DNA of 64,000 bases from Gaiellasilicea sp963765705 (GCA_963765705.1 CAVXXJ010000006.1:124001-188000); one strand, 5' to 3'; shown: positions 1 to 9,394, counted from the first letter of the stretch. Notes: generated by a model not told the origin, from the sequence alone. Program-made: numbers and translations.

Positions 1-434
1 GGCTCGAGGGCGAGCATCGCCCGGGGCACTTCCGGGCCGTGGCGACCGTCTGCCTGAAGCTCTTCAACATCGTCCGGCCGCAGCTCGCCTACTTCGGCCA
101 GAAAGACGCGCAGCAGCTCGCGGTCGTTCGGCGCCTGGTTCGCGACCTCAACCTCGACCTGACGGTGAGATCGATCCCCACCGTCCGCGACCACGACGGG
201 CTCGCGCTCTCGTCCCGGAACGCCCGGCTCTCAGCCGAGGAGCGCGAGCTCGCGCTCGCCCTCCCCCGCGCGCTCGCCACCCGTGACCCCGACGCTGCCC
301 GCGCGGTGCTCGCTGGGCTCGACGTCGACTACGTCGAGGTCGCCGATTTCGATCCACCCGTCCTCGCCGCCGCCGTCCGCGTCGGCTCCACCCGCCTGAT
401 CGACAACGTCGTCTTGACAGAGGAGGAACGATGA
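1..434 (+). CDS. panC: Pantothenate synthetase, C-terminal part (5' truncated by window edge)
   Basis: Reading frame is open from base 3 and the true start lies upstream of the window. The visible 143 codons match the C-terminal part of pantothenate synthetase, which joins pantoate and beta-alanine using ATP in the cytoplasm (vitamin B5/CoA pathway). Family signatures seen are GHFRAVAT, YFGQKDAQQ (ATP/pantoate site) and LALSSRN. The C-terminal domain after ALSSRN is somewhat short. The TGA stop overlaps the panB ATG (ATGA), so the two pathway genes are probably translationally coupled. Confidence 0.95.
   Translation, partial: LEGEHRPGHFRAVATVCLKLFNIVRPQLAYFGQKDAQQLAVVRRLVRDLNLDLTVRSIPTVRDHDGLALSSRNARLSAEERELALALPRALATRDPDAARAVLAGLDVDYVEVADFDPPVLAAAVRVGSTRLIDNVVLTEEER
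421..426 (+). promoter_or_regulatory. Ribosome binding site of panB
   Basis: AGGAGG lies five bases before the ATG at 431, inside the end of panC. It fixes the panB start and supports coupled translation of the pair. Confidence 0.8.
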
Positions 435-1342
435 CCACCCGCCCGCGCAAGCCCGCCCCCGGCACCCCGGCGCCGGGGAAGCTGCCACTCACCGAGCTGG
501 TGCAGCTGAAGGCGCAGCAGCAGCCGATCGTGATGGTGACCGCCTACGACGCCCCTTCCGGCCGGCTTGCCGACGCCGCGGGCGCAGACATCATCCTCGT
601 CGGCGACTCGGCTGCGATGACCGTGCTCGGCCACGACTCGACCGTCCCCGCGACGATGGACGAGATGATCATGCTGACGAGCGCCGTCAACCGCGGCGCC
701 CGACGGCCCCTCGTCGTCGCCGACATGCCGTTCGGGTCCTTTCAGGTCTCGGACGAGGAGGCGATGCACAACGCGATCCGGTTCCTGAAGGAAGCCGGCG
801 CGGACGCGGTCAAGCTCGAGGGAGCCGGGCCGATGCTCTCGCGCGTGCAGGCGCTCGTCGGCGGCGGCATCCCAGTGATGGGGCATCTGGGGCTGACCCC
901 GCAGTCGGCGACGATGCTCGGCGGCTTCAAGGCGCAGGGGCGAACGGCCGAGCAGGCCGTGCGGCTCTACGACGACGCGCTCGCGCTCGAGGCGGCGGGC
1001 TGCTTCGCGATCGTGCTCGAGGCCGTGCCCTCGCCGATCGCGGCGCGGATCACAGAGGCACTCGCGGTGCCGACGATCGGGATCGGCGCGGGCGGATCGT
1101 GCGACGGCCAGGTGCTCGTCTGGCACGACCTGCTCGGGCTCTACGAGGGCCACGCACCGCGGTTCGTCAAGCAGTACGCCGATCTGGCCACTGCGATCAG
1201 GGATGCGGTCGGCACGTACGTGGACGAGGTGCGGGACCGCCGCTTCCCGGAGGAGCAGCACACCTACGCGATGCCCGAGGACGAGCTGGCTCTCTTCGAG
1301 GAGGCGCTAGATGCGCGTCTGGAGGTACGCGAACGCCGCTAG
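431..1342 (+). CDS. panB: 3-methyl-2-oxobutanoate hydroxymethyltransferase
   Basis: 303 aa, a little longer than the usual 260-290. It converts 2-oxoisovalerate and methylene-tetrahydrofolate to ketopantoate, two steps before the reaction of PanC, its upstream neighbour. The TIM-barrel signatures are clear: TAYDAPSGRLADAAGAD, ILVGDSAAMTVLGHD (metal-binding Asp), ADMPFGSFQ, VKLEG, GHLGLTPQS and a GIGAGGSCDGQVLV stretch near the end. The C-terminal 35 bases overlap the convergent membrane-protein gene at 1307-1930. Assignment is secure. Confidence 0.97.
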   Translation: MTTRPRKPAPGTPAPGKLPLTELVQLKAQQQPIVMVTAYDAPSGRLADAAGADIILVGDSAAMTVLGHDSTVPATMDEMIMLTSAVNRGARRPLVVADMPFGSFQVSDEEAMHNAIRFLKEAGADAVKLEGAGPMLSRVQALVGGGIPVMGHLGLTPQSATMLGGFKAQGRTAEQAVRLYDDALALEAAGCFAIVLEAVPSPIAARITEALAVPTIGIGAGGSCDGQVLVWHDLLGLYEGHAPRFVKQYADLATAIRDAVGTYVDEVRDRRFPEEQHTYAMPEDELALFEEALDARLEVRERR

Positions 1343-1930
1343 GAAGAGCGCGACGAGGGCGAGCGCGCCGAGCGAGCGCAACCAGCTCCAGCCGTGCACG
1401 GCGCGGACGCCGACGATCAGCAGCGCGGCCGACCAGGCGAGGAACCCGAGCTGCAGCACGTCGAACACCTGCCCGGCGGCACCGTCGTCGGAGCCGTAGC
1501 GGCGGAAGCGGTCGGTGCCGAACACCGCCAGCTCGACCGGCCAGAGCAGCACGAGCGAGAGGGCGAGCGGCGCCACCGCGAAGCCGAGGACGTGGCGCGC
1601 GCGGCGGAAGCTGCCCTCGCTGCCGAGACCTCGCGCTCCGAGATAGAGCGCGCCGCCGACGACGAAGTAGCCGGTGAACGCGACGATCCCGCCGGCGATC
1701 ACCGCCCAGACGGCGACGAGGAGCGCGTCGTACTCGAGGTTGTCGTAGAGCGAGCGCGCCGTCGTCGATCCGAGCGCCACCGCGATCCCGGCCAGACTGA
1801 CGAGCGCGAGCACGGGCTCCGACCTGGCTTCGACATCCTCACGCGACTCGTTGCGCAGGGCGACGAAGACCGACCTCGGCGACAGGAAGACGGCCGGCAC
1901 GCGCAGCCACCACTGACGATCGGGGTCCAT
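1307..1930 (-). CDS. Yip1-like integral membrane protein, function unknown
   Basis: 207 aa from the ATG at 1930. An earlier in-frame start would extend into the neighbouring lipoprotein gene and adds only arginine/serine-rich sequence, so I reject it. A short soluble N-terminus (WWLRVPAVFLSPRSVF) is followed by about five hydrophobic segments, the pattern of the Yip1/YIF1 domain family of bacterial multi-pass membrane proteins. No catalytic motif is visible. Its 3' end overlaps panB tail to tail by 36 bases. Family call is by pattern only. Confidence 0.65.
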   Translation of the reverse strand: MDPDRQWWLRVPAVFLSPRSVFVALRNESREDVEARSEPVLALVSLAGIAVALGSTTARSLYDNLEYDALLVAVWAVIAGGIVAFTGYFVVGGALYLGARGLGSEGSFRRARHVLGFAVAPLALSLVLLWPVELAVFGTDRFRRYGSDDGAAGQVFDVLQLGFLAWSAALLIVGVRAVHGWSWLRSLGALALVALFLAAFAYLQTRI

Positions 1931-1946
1931 GCCCCGAATGTAGTGG

Positions 1947-2687
1947 CTAGCCGGAGACGGACGGCAGCTCGACCGGCTGGTTCGAGCTCGTGAGCCGGTA
2001 CTGCAGCTTGACCTGGAGCGTCTCACCCTGCGCCTCGATGGCGACCGTGATCAGCGCCGTGACGAGCAGGTGCGTTCGCTCGTCGATCGAGAGCACCGCC
2101 TTGATGTCGCCCACATCGATGCCGAGGTCGTCGAGATCGAGCGTGAAACCCGTGCTCGTCCCGCCCTTCCCGGGGAGTGAGCCGAGCTTCGCGACCGCCT
2201 GCAGCATTCCCACCGTGTCGATCTCGCCGGCGATCGTCGTCACGAACTTGCCGCCGATCGGCTGGTGCTCGGCGATCCGCACGTCCTTGACATAGCGGGC
2301 GAGCTCCTGGAACGCATCCGCACCCATCGACCTGCTCTTGCCTTCCAGCCCCGTTGGCACGGGCATCGATGCCCACTTGCCGCCGGTGTCCTTCATCCAC
2401 GCCCGGTCGTCCCGGACGACGAGCTGAACGTCTTTGCCCTTTGCTCCTGGGATGCCGGTGGTGCGCAGCGAGACCGCCGCGCCTTCCTTCGTCGCCGCAC
2501 CCGCGATCGCCACCTCCATCTGCCTGCCGTCCATGACGGCGCCGATGGAGGCTTCGAAGGTCGCCGAGTCGAGGGCCGCCTGCGCGACCTCGGCCTGCTG
2601 CAGGAGCTCCTGCGCGCGCTGGCCCTCGGTGCTGCAACCCGAGAGCAGAAACGCCGAGACCACGACGGTGGCGAGGAGCCGGATCAC
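1947..2687 (-). CDS. LolA/LppX-like lipoprotein
   Basis: About 246 aa from the GTG at 2687; an in-frame ATG at 2723 would add 12 residues before the signal peptide. The hydrophobic signal ends in the lipobox LLSGC, so it is predicted to be lipidated and anchored outside the membrane. The body alternates beta-strand-like segments such as VQLVVRDDRAWMKDTGGKW with short helices. This resembles the LppX/LprG/LolA-like fold that holds a lipid in actinobacterial envelopes. The substrate cannot be told from sequence. It is divergent from the thioesterase gene at 2747. Confidence 0.7.
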   Translation of the reverse strand: MIRLLATVVVSAFLLSGCSTEGQRAQELLQQAEVAQAALDSATFEASIGAVMDGRQMEVAIAGAATKEGAAVSLRTTGIPGAKGKDVQLVVRDDRAWMKDTGGKWASMPVPTGLEGKSRSMGADAFQELARYVKDVRIAEHQPIGGKFVTTIAGEIDTVGMLQAVAKLGSLPGKGGTSTGFTLDLDDLGIDVGDIKAVLSIDERTHLLVTALITVAIEAQGETLQVKLQYRLTSSNQPVELPSVSG

Positions 2688-2746
2688 GCTCCCGGCATCG
2701 GCGCGGAGCAACGAGCCCTGCATCCCTCGCTTGGTACGTTCAGCGC

Positions 2747-3145
2747 ATGGACGAGGCCCTCACCGAGCAGGTGCGGTCGGCGATGCCGTACGCGGCGACG
2801 CTGGGGATCGTGATGCTCGCCGCCTCGAAGGAGGAGGTGCACGCGGCGGTCGAGTGGGAGGAGCGGCTGACGACGGCTGCGGGGATCCTCCACGGCGGCG
2901 TCCTGATGGGGCTCGCCGACACGGCCGGCGCCTACTGCGCATACCTCAACCTCCCCGAGGGCTCCGCCGCGACGGCGACGATCGAGTCGAAGACGAACTT
3001 CTTCTCAGCCGTCCGTTCAGGACGGGTCGAGGCTCGTTCCCGGCCGCTCCACCGCGGCGGCCGCACGATCGTGGTCGAGACCGACCTCTTCGACGACGGC
3101 GGCAAGCACGTCGCGCGAGTCACCCAGACACAGGCCGTGCTGTGA
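2747..3145 (+). CDS. PaaI-type hotdog-fold thioesterase
   Basis: 132 aa, the usual length of a single hotdog domain. The signature AAGILHGGVLMGLADTAG holds the HGG turn and the acidic residue on the long helix that form the acyl-CoA thioesterase site. The segment TIESKTNFFSAVRSG follows in the usual place. It probably hydrolyses acyl- or aryl-CoA thioesters in the cytoplasm, substrate unknown. The TGA stop overlaps the ATG of the following lipoprotein gene by one base, so the two are likely co-transcribed. Confidence 0.85.
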   Translation: MDEALTEQVRSAMPYAATLGIVMLAASKEEVHAAVEWEERLTTAAGILHGGVLMGLADTAGAYCAYLNLPEGSAATATIESKTNFFSAVRSGRVEARSRPLHRGGRTIVVETDLFDDGGKHVARVTQTQAVL

Positions 3146-3633
3146 TGCGCCGGCTCGTCCTGCTGCTCGCTCTCGTCGCCGCGAGCGGGTGCGGCGGAGA
3201 TGGCGAGGCGACGACGGTGACGGTCACGACCACGGTCGGCGCCGCGGTCCCGCTGCCGCCACCGCCACCCGCGCTGCCATCGCCGCTCCCGGAGGACGGC
3301 ACATTGCCGGTCGACGCGTACGAGGCGTACCTGATCGAGGTGGACGAGTCGTGGGAACGGGACGTCGGTGCGGTTGTCGGCGCTTTCGTCGACGCAGGCG
3401 CGACCGAGGCAGCTAGCCGGTCGTTCGAGGCGACCGTCCGCGGCGAGGGCTCGGCGGCGACGGCGACGCTGGTGCTCGACGGGCTCCTCGACGACTCGAT
3501 CCGTGGGCTCCAGTACGACGCGGAGCTGAGGCGGCGCCCAAACGGCACGTGGGAGCTCGTCGCCGCGACCTGGTCGCAGCGCTGCCACGAGGGCCGCGGG
3601 CACCAGGCGTTCTCGCCCGACCCCTGCATCTAG
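3145..3633 (+). CDS. Small lipoprotein with Pro-rich linker, unknown function
   Basis: 162 aa, beginning at the ATG that overlaps the previous stop (TGATG). The N-terminus MRRLVLLLALVAASGC is a lipoprotein signal with lipobox AASGC. It is followed by a Thr/Val stretch and a proline-rich linker (VPLPPPPPALPSPLP), then a ~110-residue globular part with two Cys. This part resembles small extracytoplasmic proteins of unknown function. No known domain is recognised. It is convergent with the PEP-mutase-like gene; the stops overlap by 4 bases. Confidence 0.7.
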   Translation: MRRLVLLLALVAASGCGGDGEATTVTVTTTVGAAVPLPPPPPALPSPLPEDGTLPVDAYEAYLIEVDESWERDVGAVVGAFVDAGATEAASRSFEATVRGEGSAATATLVLDGLLDDSIRGLQYDAELRRRPNGTWELVAATWSQRCHEGRGHQAFSPDPCI

Positions 3634-4457
3634 CGTGAGTCGAAAGCGGCGCGGAGCGTCTCGCGCGGGACGTGGCTGTCCGCGGGCGGCGCTGTCCCGT
3701 CCGCGAGCAGCGTGGCCGCGGCCTCGACCAGGGCGCCGTACGCCCGCCCGGCGAGGAGGCTCCCCGTCGAGACGCGGCGGACACCCACACTCGCCAGCTC
3801 GGCGACTGTCGGCCCGCCCGGCAGCACGAGCACGTTCAGGGGAAGCTCGACGGCCGCCACGACTCTGGCGATCTGGTCGAGATCGGTGAGGCCCGGCGCG
3901 TACAGCGCGTCGGCGCCGGCCTCGCGATAGGCGACCAGGCGCGCGATCGTGTCGTCGAGGTCGTCGACACCGCGGATGTGATTCTCGGCCCGTGCGGTCA
4001 GCACCATCGGCTCGGCGAGCTCACGGGACGCGGCGGCCGCGACGGCGACGCGCTCGGCTGCGGCTCCGATGTCGTCCATGCCGTCTGCGGCCGGGTCGTA
4101 GTCCTCGATCGAGAAGCCCGCCGCTCCCCCGCCGGCGAGGAGGGCCACCGTCCCGGCGACGCCGCCGGGGTCGTCCGGGTAGCACCGCTCGCTGTCGACG
4201 TTGAGGGGCAGGTCCGTGGCGGCGGAGAGCTCGGCGACGTGCGCGACCAACTCGTCCCGGGTGACGGTCTGATCGTGCTTGCCGAGCGCCCAGGCGAAGC
4301 CGGCACTCGTCGTCGCGAGTGCCTCGTAGCCTGCGGCGGCGAGGAGCCGAGCGGAGCCCGCGTCCCATGGGTTCGGCATCACGAACAGCCGGTCGGCGGC
4401 GTGCAGCGCGCGGAAGCGGGCCCGGCGCTCGGCGATTGTGGTCAAAGGCTGTCCCAT
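3630..4457 (-). CDS. Isocitrate lyase / PEP mutase family protein
   Basis: 275 aa from the ATG at 4457; a longer in-frame reading would run into the upstream gene. It has the PEP-mutase/ICL TIM barrel: MPNPWDAGSARLLAAAGYEA near the N-terminus, DSERCYPDD for the metal-binding acidic region, FSIEDYDP, and TARAENHIRGVDDLDD. The KKCGH motif of true isocitrate lyases is absent. It therefore belongs to the short methylisocitrate-lyase/oxaloacetate-decarboxylase-like branch that cleaves or rearranges small oxo-acids. Exact substrate is unknown. Start overlaps the stop of the MBL-like gene, indicating an operon. Confidence 0.85.
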   Translation of the reverse strand: MGQPLTTIAERRARFRALHAADRLFVMPNPWDAGSARLLAAAGYEALATTSAGFAWALGKHDQTVTRDELVAHVAELSAATDLPLNVDSERCYPDDPGGVAGTVALLAGGGAAGFSIEDYDPAADGMDDIGAAAERVAVAAAASRELAEPMVLTARAENHIRGVDDLDDTIARLVAYREAGADALYAPGLTDLDQIARVVAAVELPLNVLVLPGGPTVAELASVGVRRVSTGSLLAGRAYGALVEAAATLLADGTAPPADSHVPRETLRAAFDSR

Positions 4458-5038
4458 CAGCTCAGAATGCGAGCGAGCTCGCGCTTGCCATTCTTCACCA
4501 CCGGCTTCCCGTGCGACACGAGGACGTGCTCGACGGGCAGATCGAGGAGCGGCCGCAACGACGTTCGCAGCTGCTCGTGCGTCGTCTTTCCCATCCACCT
4601 CTCGGGACAGAGCCGGAGCGGATCGTCGGTGGCGCGCGGCTTGGCGCCGGCGCCGAGCAGGACGTCTCCGACGACGACCGCGCGGTGCTCGGGCAGCCAG
4701 TACACGGCCTCCCCCGCCCGCGCCGTCGGGACCGCGACGATCCCGCCGGGGAGCTTCGCCTCGGCGATGTCCTCCGCCTCGACACCGCGGTTCAGGAGCG
4801 GTCGTTGCGAACGCTTCGGCGCCCAGACTCGAGCCTTCAGCGCGCCCGCCGCCCGCGCGTGCCAGTAGACGGTGAGGAGCACGTGCTTGGGGGCCGGCAT
4901 GTCGGCGGGCGGATCGAGGGGATCGATCAGGACGAGGCCGTCGGACGTGTCGACCGCCACCGAGCCGACATCCTCTTCCCAGTGGTCGTGCCAGGCGGTC
5001 CAGCGGCGCAGGCCGGGAGCGATCTCCTGCACCGTCAC
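4457..5038 (-). CDS. MBL-fold-like protein lacking the usual metal motif
   Basis: 193 aa. It starts at a GTG that overlaps the uvrA stop (GTGTGA) and ends overlapping the next gene, so it sits in a tightly packed run. It shows metallo-beta-lactamase-fold landmarks: DGLVLIDPLDPP, VVVGDVLLGAG and HVLVSHGKPV. Where active members carry HxHxDH it has VYWHARAAG. The dinuclear metal site is thus probably lost or much altered. Similar short MBL-like proteins occur in other Actinobacteria, from memory. Role unknown. Confidence 0.7.
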   Translation of the reverse strand: MTVQEIAPGLRRWTAWHDHWEEDVGSVAVDTSDGLVLIDPLDPPADMPAPKHVLLTVYWHARAAGALKARVWAPKRSQRPLLNRGVEAEDIAEAKLPGGIVAVPTARAGEAVYWLPEHRAVVVGDVLLGAGAKPRATDDPLRLCPERWMGKTTHEQLRTSLRPLLDLPVEHVLVSHGKPVVKNGKRELARILS

Positions 5039-7876
5039 ACCGCGACCGGCTCGCGGCTGGGCGCGAGCACCGCGCGCAGGAACTCGCCTGTGAAGGAGCC
5101 GTCGGTCTCGGCGATCTGCTCGGGCGTCCCGAATGCGATCAGCTCGCCGCCCGCCTCGCCGCCTTCCGGGCCGAGGTCGACGACCCAGTCGGCCTGCTTG
5201 ATCACGTCGAGGTTGTGCTCGATCACGAGCACCGTGTTGCCGGCGTCGACCAGGCGCTGGAGCACCTCGAGCAGCTTCTCGATGTCGGCGAAGTGGAGGC
5301 CGGTCGTCGGCTCGTCGAGGATGTAGAGCGTGCTGCCGGTGGCGACCTTGCAGAGCTCGGCGGCGAGCTTCACGCGCTGCGCCTCGCCGCCGGACAGCGT
5401 CGTCGCCGGCTGGCCGAGCTTGACGTAGTCGAGCCCGACGTCGTGCAGCGTCTGCAGCCGCCGGTGCAGCTTCGGGATCTTCGCGAAGAAGCCGAGCGCC
5501 TCCTCGACGGACATCTCGAGCACGTCGGAGATCGACTTGCCCTTGAAGCGCACCTCGAGCGTCTCCTTGTTGTAGCGGTGCCCGTGGCACGTCTCGCACT
5601 GCACGTAGACGTCGGGCAGGAAGTGCATCTCGATCTTGATCGTCCCGTCGCCCTTGCACGTCTCGCAGCGGCCGCCGCGGACGTTGAACGAGAAGCGGCC
5701 GGGCTTGTAGCCGCGCACCTTGGCTTCCGGGGTCAGCGAGTAGAGCTCGCGGATGTGCGTGAAGAGGTCGATGTAGGTGGCCGGGTTCGAGCGCGGCGTC
5801 CGGCCGATCGGCTTCTGGTCGATGTCGATCACCTTGTCGAAGACCTCGATGCCCTCGACGTCGTCGTGCGCGCCCGGCTTGACGCGCATCCGGTTGAGGC
5901 GGTTCGCGCAGCGCCTTGTAGACGATCTCGTTCACGAGCGTCGACTTGCCCGAGCCGGAGACGCCGGTGACGCAGACGAACTTGCCGACCGGGAACTCGA
6001 CGTCGATTCCCTTCAGGTTGTGCATCGCCGCGCCGCGCACGGTGAAGTGGCCGTGGTCGTCCTCGCGCCGCGGCGGGATCGCGATCGTCCGCTTGCCGGA
6101 GAGGAACTGGCCCGTGACCGAGCGCTTGTTCTGCATCACGTCGTCGGCCGTGCCCTCCGCGACGACGTAGCCGCCGTGCTCCCCCGCGCCCGGGCCCATG
6201 TCGACGAGGTGGTCGGCGGTGCGCATCATCTGCTCGTCGTGCTCGACGACGAGGACGGTGTTGCCGAGATCCTTGAGCCGCTGCAGCGTCCCGATCAGCT
6301 TGCCGTTGTCGCGCTGGTGCAGCCCGATCGACGGCTCGTCGAGGATGTAGAGGACGCCGACGAGCTGCGAGCCGATCTGGGTCGCGAGGCGGAGCCGCTG
6401 CGCCTCGCCGCCTGAGAGCGTCTTTGCCGCGCGGTCGAGCTGGAGATAGCCGACGCCGACGTTGTCGAGGAAGGTGAGCCGCTCGCGGATCTCCTTGACG
6501 ATCCGGTGCCCGATCAGCTCCTCGGTGGGCGTCAGGCCGAGCTCGTCGAGGAAGGAGAGCGAGCGCGTCACCGACATGCGCGTGAACTCGTTGATCGACA
6601 TCGAGCCGATCGTGACCGCGAGCACCTCGGGCTTCAGCCGCGCCCCGTTGCAGGTGCCGCACGGCCGGAAGCTCATGTACTCCTCGATCCGCTCGCGCTG
6701 CTGCGCGGAGTCGGTCTCCTTGTAGCGGCGCTGGAGCGACGCGACGATTCCCTCGAACGCCATCGTGTACGAGCGGCGCCGGCCCATCCGGTTGCGGTAC
6801 TGGACGTAGAGCTTGTCGCCCTTGGTGCCGTGGAGGAAGAGGTCCTGCTGCTCGGTCGTGAGATCCCGCCAGGCGGTGTCGGGATCGATCTCGTAGCGGT
6901 CGCAGATCGCCTGGACGATCGAGTCGTAGAAGCCACCGTTGCCGACCGACCAGGGCACGAGCGCGCCGTCGCCGATCGTGACGGACGTGTCCGGGACGAT
7001 CAGGTCGGGGTCGATCTCGAGCTGCGAGCCGAGCCCGGTGCAGCGCGGGCAGGCGCCGTGCGGCGAGTTGAAGGAGAAGATCCGCGGCTGCAGCTCGGGC
7101 AGCGAGACGCCGTGCTCGGGGCAGGCGAACTTCTCGCTGAAGAGCATCGCCTCTCCGTCGACGACGTCGACGGCGACGAGGCCGTCGGCGAGCGCCGCCG
7201 CGGTCTCGACCGACTGGGTCAGCCGCTGGCGGAGGTCGGGCTTCAGCACGAGCCGGTCGACGACCACCTCGATCTCGTGCTTGAACTTCTTGTCGAGCAC
7301 GATCTCCTCCTCGAGCAGCCGCACTTCCCCGTCGACCTTGACGCGGGTGAAGCCGTCGGCGCGCAGCTCCTCGAGCACGTCGCGGAACTCGCCCTTGCGG
7401 TCGCGCACGATCGGCGCGTTGACGGTGAACTTCGTCCCCTCCGGCAGCGCGAGGATCTGCTCGACGATCTGGTCGAGGCTCTGACCGGAGATCGGCCGGC
7501 CGCAGACCGGGCAGTGCGGGCGGCCGACGCGCGCGTAGAGGAGGCGGAGGTAGTCGTAGATCTCCGTCACCGTGCCGACCGTCGAGCGCGGGTTCCGCGA
7601 GGTCGTCTTCTGGTCGATCGAGATCGCCGGCGAGAGCCCGTCGATCGAGTCGACGTCGGGCTTCTCCATCATCTGCAGGAACTGGCGCGCGTACGCGGAG
7701 AGGCTCTCGACGTAGCGGCGCTGGCCCTCGGCGTAGATCGTGTCGAACGCGAGCGACGACTTGCCCGATCCGGACAGCCCGGTGATGCAGACGAGTGCGT
7801 TCCGCGGCAGCCGGACGTCGATGTCCTTGAGGTTGTGCTCGCGGGCCCCGTGGACGATCAGCTCATCGGCGGCCAT
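5035..7876 (-). CDS. uvrA: Excinuclease ABC subunit A, with a single-base frameshift
   Basis: UvrA finds bulky DNA lesions and loads UvrB. The start is the ATG at 7876 (MAADELIVHGAREHN). The first ABC half has GLSGSGKSS, the zinc-type CPVCGRP, an LSGGEAQR signature and ILDEPS. The second half has GVSGSGKSTLVNE, CETCKGDG, LSGGEAQR and ILDEPTTGLH. After codon ~656 (near 5908) the frame shifts. The bases read CTGCGCGAAC where CTGGCGAAC would continue the family sequence KALANRLNRM. One extra base splits the gene; it is either a sequencing error or a recent lesion. Confidence 0.93.
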
Positions 7877-7895
7877 GTCGGGCCATTCTAGCGTG

Positions 7896-7909
7896 CGAAC
7901 GTACGTTCG
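7896..7909 (-). promoter_or_regulatory. LexA (SOS) box upstream of uvrA
   Basis: CGAACGTACGTTCG is a perfect 14-bp palindrome fitting the Gram-positive/actinobacterial LexA operator CGAAC-N4-GTTCG. It lies 20 bases before the uvrA start and 28 before the divergent gene at 7937, so LexA could control uvrA and perhaps both genes. Confidence 0.8.
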
Positions 7910-7936
7910 TCCAGCGCCGTCGAGTAGCGTCTGCGC

Positions 7937-8332
7937 GTGTCCCCTCGCGCCCGAGCCCGCGTCACCGACGTCGCCGTCGGAGCGGCCTTCGCGGCGTCGG
8001 CCGCCGCCCTCTTCGTGCTCGGCGACGAGCGCAACGGCTCGCTCCCGTTCTTCCTCGCCTGGTTCGCGGTGCACGTGCTCTACGGGATCGTCACCGGCTC
8101 GTTCTGGGCGCTCCTGATCGTCGTTGCGTGTCCGCCTCTGTTCGTCGCGACGTCGTCGGGAAACGGCGACGACACGCCGCTCTGGCTCCAGGCCGCCGCG
8201 GTGGAGGCGTTCTACGGCGTGCCGTTCGCGTTCGCCGGCATCCTTGCGCGGCGGATCTGGCAGCTCCGCCGCCGGCCCCACGCGGCGGCAGAGTTACCGG
8301 GGCCGCCGGCGCGGGAAGACTCCCCGGAGTGA
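7937..8332 (+). CDS. Small multi-pass membrane protein, unknown
   Basis: 131 aa from a GTG start. Three or four hydrophobic helices (AAFAASAAALFVLG, LPFFLAWFAVHVLYGIV, FWALLIVVACPPLFVA, FYGVPFAFAGILA) are followed by a basic, proline-rich tail. No family is recognised. It is divergent from uvrA across a LexA box. Its TGA overlaps the GTG of the next permease gene (GTGA), so the two are likely translated together. Confidence 0.6.
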   Translation: MSPRARARVTDVAVGAAFAASAAALFVLGDERNGSLPFFLAWFAVHVLYGIVTGSFWALLIVVACPPLFVATSSGNGDDTPLWLQAAAVEAFYGVPFAFAGILARRIWQLRRRPHAAAELPGPPAREDSPE

Positions 8333-9393
8333 CCGAGACCGCCAAGCGAGCCGCGCTCGCCACGCTCGTCGTCGGCGGCATCGTCGTGCTCGCGCTCGCC
8401 CTGTGGCAGCTCAGGCTCCTCGCGGCGCTGCTCTTCTTCGCGTTCATCCTCACCGCGGCGATGCGGCCGACGGTGGAGGCGCTCGCGAGCCGCGGCATTC
8501 CACGCGCCGCCGGCATCGGGCTGCACTACCTCCTGCTGATCGGGATGATCGCGGGCTTTCTCTGGGCGGTGGTGCCTCGTGCGATCGACCAGATCGACGC
8601 GGCGCTGGGAGACCTGCCGCAGACGCGCTCCGACCTCGGCGAGCAGGCGGAGGACTCGACGGGGCTCCGGCACGACATCCTCGTCGGCGTGCAGCGTCGC
8701 CTCGAGGACCTGCCCTCCGGAGAGAGCCTCGTCGATCCGGCCCTCGAGGTGACGCTGACCGTCTTCGAGGTCGCGCTCGGGATCTTCTTCGTGCTCGCGA
8801 GCGCCGCCTACTGGATCTTCGAGCGCAAGCGTGCGGAGGATCTGCTGTGCTCGCTGCTGCCGCGGCCGCGGCGCAAGAAGGTGCGGGACACGTGGGAGTT
8901 GATCGACGCCAAGCTCGGCGCCTACGTTCGCGGCCAAGCGTTGCTGATCGTGCTGGTCGGCACCGTGCTCTCGCTCGCGTTCTGGGCGATCGGGCTGCCG
9001 TACTGGCTGCTCGTCGGCGCGTTTGCCGGCGTCGTCGAGTTGATCCCCGTGGTCGGCCCGCTGGCGGCCGGAGCGCTCGCCGTCGGAGTCGGCCTGACCG
9101 TTTCCTGGCAGACCGCACTCGCGGCGGGCGTCGCCGTGCTCGTCGTCCGGCTGCTGGAGGACTACATCGTCATCCCGCGCGTGCTGGGCGACGCCGTCGG
9201 GCTGACGCCGCTCGTCGTGCTGGTCTCCGTCACCGGCTGCGGCCTCCTCTTCGGCGGCTTCGCGGTCATCCTCGCGATTCCGCTCGCCGCGGTCGTCGCG
9301 ACCTTGATCGACGTGATCGTGCGCGACAAGGATCCAGCGGACGAGGACGTGCCGACGGTGATCTTCTCGGCGAAGGACGCCGAGGCGAGCTAG
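8329..9393 (+). CDS. AI-2E family transporter / permease
   Basis: 354 aa from the GTG at 8329, which overlaps the preceding stop. It has the AI-2E (UPF0118, YdiK/TqsA/PerM-like) layout: two or three N-terminal helices, a soluble middle region (about residues 85-165), then a block of helices with GFVEL-like GVVELIPVVGPLAAG and a conserved LEDYIVIPRVLG. Family members export small molecules or act as ion/H+ antiporters in the inner membrane. The substrate here is unknown. Confidence 0.85.
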   Translation: MTETAKRAALATLVVGGIVVLALALWQLRLLAALLFFAFILTAAMRPTVEALASRGIPRAAGIGLHYLLLIGMIAGFLWAVVPRAIDQIDAALGDLPQTRSDLGEQAEDSTGLRHDILVGVQRRLEDLPSGESLVDPALEVTLTVFEVALGIFFVLASAAYWIFERKRAEDLLCSLLPRPRRKKVRDTWELIDAKLGAYVRGQALLIVLVGTVLSLAFWAIGLPYWLLVGAFAGVVELIPVVGPLAAGALAVGVGLTVSWQTALAAGVAVLVVRLLEDYIVIPRVLGDAVGLTPLVVLVSVTGCGLLFGGFAVILAIPLAAVVATLIDVIVRDKDPADEDVPTVIFSAKDAEAS

Positions 9394-9394
9394 C

